Part shown: positions 7,903 through 13,602 of the stretch, one piece after another
Layout of the letters: each line of letters starts with the position of its first letter
Numbering within the stretch: position 1 is the first letter of the stretch
Assembly (NCBI GenBank): GCA_021780585.1
Contig: JAJXYM010000371.1
Coordinates: forward strand, 1-13,602
Reading direction: 5' to 3'
Length of the DNA stretch: 13,602 bases
DNA from: Deltaproteobacteria bacterium
GTDB lineage: Bacteria; Desulfobacterota; Binatia; Binatales; Binataceae
The notes under the pieces: generated by a model
What the model saw: the letters and a program-made list of their open reading frames with translations, nothing else
Database searches by the model: none
Told to the model about the DNA's origin: nothing
Position numbers and translations under genes: made by a program

Positions 7903-8250
7903 GGTCCATTTGGGATTGTTGATGGCGAGCGCGTCGGCCAGCGATCGGCGGACGTGATCGCGCAATGACCCGTCGTCCGCCGCGATCGCGCCGGCGCGGA
8001 TCCGCGCGCAGAGCTCGACGTTGAGCGCGTCGACCGGACCGTCGCGCCCCAACAGCGCCGCGAGTCGCGCGGCTTCGGCCTCGGCCTGCGCGCCGCGCAA
8101 TTCGAGCTCGCGGCGCACAGTGTTGATCACGTTGATCGTTACGCGGGTCTGGAAGCGATGATAACCGCTCAGCGCCGGCAGCAATTCCTCTTCGAGGTAT
8201 TTCATCGCGGCCTGCAGCAGAATCTTCGCGTCGGGTTTGCTGGTCGGCAT
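7894..8250 (-). CDS. DUF6285-like small protein, accessory of kinase/acyl-CoA dehydrogenase pair
   Basis: This 118-residue protein has no signal peptide or membrane segment. It is mostly helical and matches my memory of DUF6285: an N-terminal PDAKILLQAAMKYLEEELLP (6-25), then FQTRVTINVINTVRRELEL (33-51), then LNVELCARIRAGAI (75-88) and the ending ALAINNPKW. Proteins of this type are usually found beside APH-fold kinases and acyl-CoA dehydrogenases, as here (31 bases after the kinase stop). In the levulinate pathway of Pseudomonas putida, a small protein of similar size (LvaB) is needed by the kinase LvaA for phosphorylation of 4-hydroxyacyl-CoA. An equivalent role here is an inference from size and neighbourhood, not from recognised identity. 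Confidence 0.8.
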   Translation of the reverse strand: MPTSKPDAKILLQAAMKYLEEELLPALSGYHRFQTRVTINVINTVRRELELRGAQAEAEAARLAALLGRDGPVDALNVELCARIRAGAIAADDGSLRDHVRRSLADALAINNPKWTAR

Positions 8251-8281
8251 CGGCGTTACGCTCCGCGCGGAATCGACGGCG

Positions 8282-9301
8282 TCATTCGCGCCCCTCGATC
8301 AGGTTGAGGAAATCCCATAGCGGCTCCTCGATCCGCCGGCCGATGGCGGACTGCTCGATGCTGATCGGCTCGACGCCGTCGCTGAACGCCATCCCCTTGC
8401 GCAGGCACATGATCGCCCATTTGACGTCGCCGAACGCCTCCCAGAACATCACGTGCGCGGGATCGACCGCGACGCCGCTGGCGCGCTCGTAGGCCGCGAA
8501 AAGGTCCTCGCGCGCCCCGAAGCCCCCCACCGGACGCTTGCCGCCGAAGCGCCAGGTCTTGACGCACAGCCAGCCGAGGTCCTGCATCGGGTCGCCGATC
8601 TGCGCGATCTCCCAATCGAGCACGCAGCGCACGCCGTCTTCGCCGACGATCAGATTGCCGGTGCGAAAATCGCCATGCAGCACCGCGACGCGCGGCTTGC
8701 GCGGCAGATGATCCGCCGCCCATTTCAGACCCAGCTCGACCGCCGGCAGCTTGAGTCCGTAGTGATCGACATAGCGGTAGTACGCCGCCACCTGCGCGGC
8801 CGCGTCCTGACGAAGCAGGAACGGAACCTCGCGCGGGTCGATTTTATGAATCCCGGCGAGAATCTCGCCGCATTGACGCGCCATCACCGCGCGCGCCCCG
8901 GCGAATTTCTCGTCGCGCACGATCCGCGGACCGAGCGTCTCGCCCGCGACCCGACCGGTAACGTAGCCCGGACCGAGGCCGTCGGCGTCGTCGAGCACGG
9001 CGTGGACATGCGGCGCCGGCACGCCCGCGCGCTCCGCCGCCATCACGATTCGCGCGTCGTCGTCGGAATTGAGATGCGGCCCCCAGCCCGCCGTCGGGTC
9101 GGGCACCGGCGTCGCGCCGGCGTTGGAAAGCTGCACGATCAATTCGAGCCGCCGGCCGCCGGCGTCGGCGTCAAACGACCACGTCGTCTTGGTCGCGCCA
9201 CCTGTCAGACGTTGCAGATTATGCAACGCGCCGGGCGCTCCCAGATGGCGCGCGACGGCCGCGCCCAGCCGCGCCGCGAAGGTCTCCTCCTGATTCATCA
9301 T
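8282..9301 (-). CDS. APH-fold phosphotransferase family protein (ACAD10/11 or LvaA-like kinase)
   Basis: This 339-residue soluble kinase-like protein has the phosphotransferase catalytic loop LHGDFRTGN (208-216; D211 catalytic, N216 metal ligand) and the metal-binding VLDWEIAQIGDP (227-238; D229). The glycine-rich strand turn is LTGGATKTTWSF (32-43). Relatives include the N-terminal kinase half of vertebrate ACAD10/11 and bacterial LvaA, which phosphorylate hydroxyacyl-CoA; aminoglycosides are an unlikely substrate. The strand that normally carries the ATP-contacting Lys or Arg reads LIVQLSN (54-60), with Gln at 57. It begins 15 bases after the acyl-CoA dehydrogenase stop and is followed 31 bases later by the DUF6285 gene, so the three form a transcription unit. 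The start is ATG at 9301, with a second ATG directly after it. Confidence 0.88.
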   Translation of the reverse strand: MMNQEETFAARLGAAVARHLGAPGALHNLQRLTGGATKTTWSFDADAGGRRLELIVQLSNAGATPVPDPTAGWGPHLNSDDDARIVMAAERAGVPAPHVHAVLDDADGLGPGYVTGRVAGETLGPRIVRDEKFAGARAVMARQCGEILAGIHKIDPREVPFLLRQDAAAQVAAYYRYVDHYGLKLPAVELGLKWAADHLPRKPRVAVLHGDFRTGNLIVGEDGVRCVLDWEIAQIGDPMQDLGWLCVKTWRFGGKRPVGGFGAREDLFAAYERASGVAVDPAHVMFWEAFGDVKWAIMCLRKGMAFSDGVEPISIEQSAIGRRIEEPLWDFLNLIEGRE

Positions 9302-9316
9302 GCGTCCCGGCGCGCC

Positions 9317-10588
9317 TCAGCCTTCGCCGCGCCCCTTGCGCCCGAAGCCGAACAGAATCTGCGCCACGCGCCGCATCTGGATTTCCTCGGCGCCCTCGGT
9401 GATTCGGTAGCGCCGATGATGCCGATAGATATGTTCGAACGGCTTGTGCCGGGAATAGCCAATTCCGCCATGCACCTGCATCGCGCGGTCGGCCGCTTCG
9501 CAGACCAGCCGGTTCGCCCGATAATTGCACATCGCGACCTTGTCCGAGAGCTTCTCTGCGACTTCCGGCTTCGACATCCGATCCATCTCCCACGCCGTCT
9601 TGTGAATCAGCGTGCGGAGCATCGCGGCCTCCGTATGCAGTTCCACGAGCGGCCACTGGATCGCCTGATTCGTGGCGAGCGCCTTGCCGAACGGCTTGCG
9701 CTCCTGCGCGTACTTCACGGCCTCATTGATACAGAACTGCGCAGCGCCCAGCGACGACGCCGCCTGCCGGATCCGGTTCTCATGCACGAAATGTTGCGCC
9801 ACCGCGAGGCCGTTCTGCGGATCGCCCAGAATCGCGTCGGCCGGGACCCACACGTCGGTCAGCGAAATCCGCGGATGGTCGGTCGGCATGTTGAAGGTCC
9901 ACAGATATTCCTCGATTTTGAAGCCGGCGCTGTCGGTCGGCACGATAAAGCAGGCGATTCCGCGCGGACTGCCGTCGCGGCCGTCGAAGCGGGCGAAGAC
10001 AAAATCATGCGTCGCCACGTGCAGCCCCGTGTTCCACATTTTCGCGCCGGTGATCCGCCAGCCGTCGCCGTCGCGGGTCGCCCGCGTCTCCATCCAGGTC
10101 GCGTCCGAACCGTGATTCGGCTCGGTCAGGCCGAAGGCCACGCGAATCTTGTCGTCGAGAATCCCCGGAATGAATTTGGCCTTCTGTTCCGGCGTGCCGA
10201 AATCACGAAACATCAGCACGGTCGGCAGATTGCCGACGATCGAGCTTTCGTTCTGCAGATCGTTATGGAGTCCCAGGCCCTTGGCCGCGAGATGCTCGCG
10301 AATCACCGCCATGCCGAGATTCGTGCCGTCCTTGCCGCCGTATTCCTTCGGCAGGGCGTAGCGGTAATGGCCGGCGCGATCGGCTCGCCGGCGCATCTCC
10401 GACAGCAGCGCCTCCCATTCGTGGCGCGGCAATCCGCCGCGCTCGAAATCGGTGCGCGCCCATTCGCGGCGATGGTCGAAGAAGCGGATATTGTCGTTTT
10501 CGCGCTCGAGCGGCTTGATTTCGCGTTCGATAAATTCGTCAAGTTCGCCCAGGTAGGCGGTCAGTTCGGCCGGCAAATTAAAGTCCAC
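9317..10588 (-). CDS. Acyl-CoA dehydrogenase family protein (ACAD11/LvaC-like context)
   Basis: This is an FAD enzyme of acyl-CoA metabolism in the cytoplasm. Its 423 residues show an N-terminal helical domain, the middle beta-domain with FGLTEPNHGSDA (152-163) and WRITGAKMWNTG (177-188), and a C-terminal helical domain with AQERKPFGKAL (294-304), AMQVHGGIGYS (369-379) and RYRITEGAEEIQ (393-404). E398 sits where medium-chain dehydrogenases keep the catalytic Glu (YEGT). GTG at 10588 is chosen because AGGAG lies 10 bases upstream. The next two genes encode a hydroxyacyl-CoA-type kinase and a DUF6285 protein, so the enzyme may act on a phosphorylated 4-hydroxyacyl-CoA as LvaC or ACAD11 do. An ordinary 2,3-dehydrogenation is the alternative, and the retained Glu does not decide between them. 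Confidence 0.92.
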   Translation of the reverse strand: MDFNLPAELTAYLGELDEFIEREIKPLERENDNIRFFDHRREWARTDFERGGLPRHEWEALLSEMRRRADRAGHYRYALPKEYGGKDGTNLGMAVIREHLAAKGLGLHNDLQNESSIVGNLPTVLMFRDFGTPEQKAKFIPGILDDKIRVAFGLTEPNHGSDATWMETRATRDGDGWRITGAKMWNTGLHVATHDFVFARFDGRDGSPRGIACFIVPTDSAGFKIEEYLWTFNMPTDHPRISLTDVWVPADAILGDPQNGLAVAQHFVHENRIRQAASSLGAAQFCINEAVKYAQERKPFGKALATNQAIQWPLVELHTEAAMLRTLIHKTAWEMDRMSKPEVAEKLSDKVAMCNYRANRLVCEAADRAMQVHGGIGYSRHKPFEHIYRHHRRYRITEGAEEIQMRRVAQILFGFGRKGRGEG

Positions 10589-10733
10589 GGTCTTGCGTCT
10601 CCTGCGATCGTCTCCGGCGCGCGACGGCGTCCGGCGTCCTTAGGTAACCATGCCGACAGCGGGATACTCAACCCGGCCGCCCGGGAGCGATCGATAGCGC
10701 ATGCGGAGAAAGTCATTGTGCGCCTATCGGCTT

Positions 10734-11900
10734 CTACAACGACGCGTATAGCGCTTCGATCAGCGCGGCAGGCCGGGGATCGAGCAGCGGTTCGTTGCCC
10801 ATCTGATTCATCACGTAGCCGAAGCCGACCTTCGCGTCGGGATCGGCAAAGCCCAGCGATCCGCCGGCGCCCGGATGACCGAAGGCGCGCGGGTTCGGCC
10901 CCATCATCGTACCCGGCTGCGAAAGCATATAGCCCAGGCCGAAGCGCGTCGTCAGCGGCAGCACGGCGTCCGGGCCCTGCGACTGTTCGGTGTAGCAGCG
11001 TTCGATCTCTCGCGGGCCAAACACTTTCACTCCGTCCACTTCACCGCCGCGCGCCAGCGCTCCATAGATGCGCGCCAGCGCGCGAGCATTCGCATGGCCA
11101 TTGGCGCCCGGAATTTCGGCGGCGCGCCATGCGCGCGAATTGGTCGTTTCCGGCGCAAACATGGTCGGCGGATTGAACAGCGCCGCGTAACTCACCGACG
11201 CCGGATCCCTGGCCATCTCCGCGAAGATATTGCGCTCGCCCGTTTGCGGCGCCGGCGCATAGATAATCTCGGCGACGCGCGCGTCGAACTCCGGACCTAT
11301 CCCGATATGGGCGTCCGCGCCGAGCGGCTTGGCGATTTCGTCGCGGAAATAGGCGCCGAGACTCTTGCCGCTCACCCTGCGCACCACTTCGCCGACCAGC
11401 CAGCCGAAGGTAATCGCGTGATAACCATGCCGCGCGCCCGGCGTCCACCACGGCTCCTGGCGCGCCAGTTCAGTGGTGACCTTGTCCCAACTGAACAAAT
11501 CTTCATGTTTGAGCGGCGCCCGGATCGCCGCAAGGCCCGCCCGATGGTTGAGGAGAGCGCTGACCGGGATTGCGGCTTTGCCGCTCTGCGCGAACTCGGG
11601 CCAGTACTTCGCGACCGGCGCGTCCAAGTCCAGCTTGCCCTGATCGGCCAGCCGATGCGCGCACATCGCGCACAGTCCCTTCGTCGTGGACCATACGTTG
11701 ACGAGAGTGTCGCGCTCCCATGGACGCGTGCGCGCCTGATCGGCGTGACCGGCCCATAGATCGACGACCCGGCGTCCATCGATAGTCACCGAGACGGCGG
11801 CGCCAACCTCGCCGCGGCTGGCGAAATTCCCGAGGAACGCGTCGCGCACGCGGGTAAAACGGGGATCGCATTCGCCCTGGAGGTTTACGTTCGCGCCCAT
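10734..11900 (-). CDS. Serine hydrolase of the beta-lactamase/EstB (family VIII esterase) fold
   Basis: The chosen ATG at 11900 gives 388 residues. It has a strong GAGAGGAGAGAG ribosome-binding stretch (11908-11919), whereas extension to 12032 would add 44 basic residues unlike this family. The catalytic motif SxxK is S71-T-T-K74 in VNVWSTTKGL. A YHAITFGWL segment gives the Tyr of the second motif (Y160), and GHPGAGGSLGF (341-351, H342) stands in for the KTG triad. These are the marks of family VIII carboxylesterases and class-C-like penicillin-binding relatives; HPGAGG in place of KTG argues for esterase rather than beta-lactamase activity. There is no signal peptide, so it is cytoplasmic. 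It precedes the acyl-CoA dehydrogenase by 145 bases on the same strand, so co-transcription is possible but not shown. The substrate is unknown. Confidence 0.88.
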   Translation of the reverse strand: MGANVNLQGECDPRFTRVRDAFLGNFASRGEVGAAVSVTIDGRRVVDLWAGHADQARTRPWERDTLVNVWSTTKGLCAMCAHRLADQGKLDLDAPVAKYWPEFAQSGKAAIPVSALLNHRAGLAAIRAPLKHEDLFSWDKVTTELARQEPWWTPGARHGYHAITFGWLVGEVVRRVSGKSLGAYFRDEIAKPLGADAHIGIGPEFDARVAEIIYAPAPQTGERNIFAEMARDPASVSYAALFNPPTMFAPETTNSRAWRAAEIPGANGHANARALARIYGALARGGEVDGVKVFGPREIERCYTEQSQGPDAVLPLTTRFGLGYMLSQPGTMMGPNPRAFGHPGAGGSLGFADPDAKVGFGYVMNQMGNEPLLDPRPAALIEALYASL

Positions 11901-11907
11901 TTTTCGG

Positions 11908-11919
11908 CTCTCTCCTCTC
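11908..11919 (-). promoter_or_regulatory. Ribosome binding site of the serine hydrolase gene
   Basis: On the minus strand the sequence reads GAGAGGAGAGAG ending 7 bases before the ATG at 11900. It is the strongest Shine-Dalgarno match upstream of this gene and decides the start. Confidence 0.6.
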
Positions 11920-12113
11920 ACCCGGAATTTCCATCCCGGACGCGGACTCAGACTCGCATCGACGCCCGCCCGATGGCAAACGCGATACGCCGGCCCGGTT
12001 TTGACCCGGTGAGGCTTGTTCGCGGGAGGCACCGCGAGGTTTCCAGAAGCCGGAGTGGGGAGTCAGGCATTTCCCGGCGGATGCCCGGTAGACACGTGAG
12101 CCGCATCTGGAGA

Positions 12114-12190
12114 TGGCGCGCCCGGAGGGATTCGAACCCCCAACCCTCGGATCCGAAGTCCGATGCTCTGTCCAGTTGAGCTACGGGCGC
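12114..12190 (-). tRNA. tRNA-Arg, anticodon UCG (reads CGA)
   Basis: The minus strand folds as a complete 77-base tRNA. The acceptor GCGCCCG (12184-12190) pairs with CGGGCGC, followed by discriminator G and an encoded CCA (12114-12116). The D-arm is GCTC...GAGC. The anticodon stem is TCGGA/TCCGA with loop CTTCGGA, giving anticodon TCG. The T-arm carries GGTTCGAATCC. The CCA end is encoded, as in most Gram-negative bacteria. An AT-rich CTTATAAG lies directly upstream of the 5' end, and the promoter is probably in 12191-12289. Confidence 0.97.
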
Positions 12191-12289
12191 CTTATAAGAA
12201 GATTAGCCGCAATTTTCTACGAAGCGAAGCGATCCGCGCCATACCGGACCCTCTTTACCGCGTTTCCTTCGGGCAATAGAAAGAGTTGA

Positions 12290-13399
12290 ATGTTTTGTCA
12301 ACGATCCGTTTGGATGCTGGTTTTGGTGTTAGCTTTTGCGGCGGTGCGCCCTTGCGCGAGCGAGTCTTTCGCGCAGAGTGAAACGCCCGACTCCGGAATT
12401 TATGGAATCGTTCCGCACTATCGAGAAAATCTAAAGTGGATAGAGGACGGCATCGAAACGGTGCAGAAACAAGCCGCCCATCCGGAGACGGGTCAAGGAG
12501 CGAAAAAGACCTTCACAATTTTTACCGAGGCGCTGCTCGATAAATGGAGGAACCGATGCGTGGAAGCTTACGATGCCCAGAGCCGGCCGCCGCTTGCCTA
12601 TTCGCCGACTGGCGATCCTGGACCTCCAAGAAACCCGAATGGAGCTTTTATTCAAGATAGGCTCGGACTATATACGAGCCGTTGCTCTGACCAAGCCAAA
12701 TTTCCGCGCGGTTATATGAAATTGATAGCGGCGTCCGGCTGCGCGAGCGACGGTGAATTCCGGTTGCCAATGAAGTCGGGGCGTTACGAAGTATTTGTGG
12801 GGCAAGAGCCTTACGTCGGATTTTCGGACAGCGGCAATCCGTGGCATCAGTTGATCGTTGTCAAGCCTCATGAGTGGCAGCACGTTTCCGAACCCAAAGG
12901 CGGCTGGTCCGGCGCTCTCTGTATAACGAATGCACAATGTGTTCCCGGCTACGTATGTGCTCAAGCCGAGCCTGGATGGGGGAACGAGCTGCGCTCGGAG
13001 GCTCGGCGGAAAATCTGTCAATCTTCGATGGAGCAGCCGCCGCTGACGCACGATTCAGGAATTAGAGGCAGAGTCGGAACTCCAATTCCTATTCCTTGCT
13101 TCGGCAATTCTCCGGCGTTTCCTCTTCCGGTCGATTTTCAGTGTGTCGAGGCGTTCCACGAGGGCGACGCTGAAATTGCTGCATGTGGCGCCTGCAGTAT
13201 GAATGATAATAGTTTCACGCTGCCTTTGGCTCCGGGTCGCTACACGCTAGAATTTTATTTTCCTATGGATGGTCAAAATCCCGGTCTCGAACGACGAGCA
13301 ATTGAAGTACGAGACAGGCAATGGGTCACAATTTATACTCTGGGCGCGAAGCCCGGTCCGGTTGACCGCAAACCAGCATGCGCGGGACCTCCCGCATAG
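12290..13399 (+). CDS. Exported protein with two related carboxypeptidase-regulatory-like repeats and a Cys-rich insert
   Basis: I know no named function. The 369-residue product has a signal peptide (about 1-29: R5, hydrophobic core WMLVLVLAFAAV, cleavage near SFAQ). Two related modules follow. The first runs from DSGIYGIV (34-41) through CVEAYD (90-95) and FRLPMKSGRYEVFV (157-170) to VVKPHEWQHV (190-199). The second runs from DSGIRGRV (255-262) through CVEAFH (285-290) and FTLPLAPGRYTLEF (309-322) to IEVRDRQWVTI (338-348). The LPxxxGRY pattern is typical of small beta-sandwich carboxypeptidase-regulatory or CnaB-like domains. Between them C211, C217, C223 and C243 form a CxxxxxCxxGYxC-type knot seen in many deltaproteobacterial secreted proteins. 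The gene is more AT-rich than its neighbours. ATG at 12290 follows AAAGAG; an ATG at 12314 would lose the basic n-region. Confidence 0.75.
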   Translation: MFCQRSVWMLVLVLAFAAVRPCASESFAQSETPDSGIYGIVPHYRENLKWIEDGIETVQKQAAHPETGQGAKKTFTIFTEALLDKWRNRCVEAYDAQSRPPLAYSPTGDPGPPRNPNGAFIQDRLGLYTSRCSDQAKFPRGYMKLIAASGCASDGEFRLPMKSGRYEVFVGQEPYVGFSDSGNPWHQLIVVKPHEWQHVSEPKGGWSGALCITNAQCVPGYVCAQAEPGWGNELRSEARRKICQSSMEQPPLTHDSGIRGRVGTPIPIPCFGNSPAFPLPVDFQCVEAFHEGDAEIAACGACSMNDNSFTLPLAPGRYTLEFYFPMDGQNPGLERRAIEVRDRQWVTIYTLGAKPGPVDRKPACAGPPA

Positions 13400-13484
13400 A
13401 AGGCATTTCCGTGGTTCCCGCCTCTGCAAACGATTTGCGCTTACAGGTCCTGATGAGGTTGCTGGAAAGTATTGCGGCGAACGC

Positions 13485-13602
13485 TCACCGTAGCGCTTTG
13501 AGGCCGTAGACGATTGTAAGAGTAACGCCGGCGGCGAGGATAATCGCGCGCAGCAGCCGGCGCGGCATCGCGTTCGCCAGCCGCATCCCGGCGAACCCGC
13601 CC
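13485..13602 (-). CDS. Probable TauE/SafE-family membrane transporter, C-terminal end, truncated by window edge
   Basis: The minus strand is open from the window edge to TGA at 13485-13487 and encodes 38 residues: a GGFAGMRLANAMPRRLLRA stretch, then a hydrophobic segment IILAAGVTLTIVYGL and a short tail. A small-residue loop with MRLANAMPRRLLR followed by one last membrane helix is the usual end of TauE/SafE (DUF81) sulfite or organosulfonate exporters. With so little sequence the assignment is moderate and the substrate is unknown. It converges with the exported repeat protein; the 85 bases between them (13400-13484) show no clear terminator. Confidence 0.6.
   Translation of the reverse strand, partial: GGFAGMRLANAMPRRLLRAIILAAGVTLTIVYGLKALR

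Noticed and set aside
8453..11176. A very long open frame (907 codons) on the plus strand across the kinase and acyl-CoA dehydrogenase genes and part of the hydrolase gene
   Set aside because: It is antisense to three genes with clear family motifs. Its translation is Arg-rich and low in complexity without domains, as expected from the mirror frame of GC-rich coding DNA.
11901..12032. N-terminal extension of the serine hydrolase
   Set aside because: The extra 44 residues are basic and unlike the family, and the ATG at 11900 has a far better ribosome binding site.
12066..12085. GGCAT/ATGCC inverted repeat downstream of the tRNA as a terminator
   Set aside because: The stem is only 5 pairs with a 10-base loop and there is no T-run, so chance is a sufficient explanation.
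12114..13399. tRNA-Arg as an integration site for the AT-rich exported gene
   Set aside because: The AT-rich gene lies on the 5' side of the tRNA, while integration normally occurs at the 3' end. No repeat of the tRNA end and no integrase gene are visible in the window.

Overview
The window is a piece of a GC-rich Gram-negative chromosome. It encodes an outer-membrane efflux protein, a periplasmic adaptor and several exported proteins. The gene content fits a proteobacterial or deltaproteobacterial-like soil or environmental lineage (Desulfobacterota, Myxococcota or Binatota are possible), but this placement is an inference and no taxonomic marker is present. No mobile element, CRISPR array, phage gene or defence system was seen.

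Layout. Bases 1-441 (+) hold the 3' end of an alpha/beta hydrolase gene. Bases 605-1327 (+) encode an exported orphan protein in visibly more AT-rich DNA. From 1437 to 12190 everything is on the minus strand. In transcription order this block is: tRNA-Arg(UCG); a beta-lactamase-fold serine hydrolase/esterase; an acyl-CoA dehydrogenase; an aminoglycoside-phosphotransferase-fold kinase; a small DUF6285-type protein; a small Cys-rich exported protein; and a three-gene heavy-metal RND efflux operon (TolC-type outer membrane factor, CusB-type adaptor, CusA-type pump). Bases 12290-13399 (+) encode a second exported, more AT-rich protein with two related beta-sandwich-like repeats around a Cys-rich insert. 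The right edge (13485-13602, -) holds the last 38 codons of a probable TauE/SafE-family membrane protein. No gene-free stretch exceeds about 300 bases. The longest is 11901-12113, between the hydrolase start and the tRNA, and only a strong ribosome binding site could be identified in it.

How the genes work together. CusA, CusB and the TolC-like protein should form a tripartite Cu(I)/Ag(I) exporter. The pump keeps the three-methionine periplasmic site of E. coli CusA. The adaptor lacks the usual N-terminal methionine or CPMHP-type metal site and instead ends in a Met-rich YtkA/FixH-like domain. The Cys-rich exported protein encoded just upstream is a candidate periplasmic metal binder.

The acyl-CoA dehydrogenase, kinase and DUF6285 genes are packed tightly and resemble the LvaC/LvaA/LvaB trio of levulinate (4-hydroxyacyl-CoA) catabolism. 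In that pathway a kinase phosphorylates a 4-hydroxyacyl-CoA and a dehydrogenase-fold enzyme processes the product. This link is an inference from family and synteny. A near-perfect hairpin at the end of the DUF6285 gene may separate the two operons.
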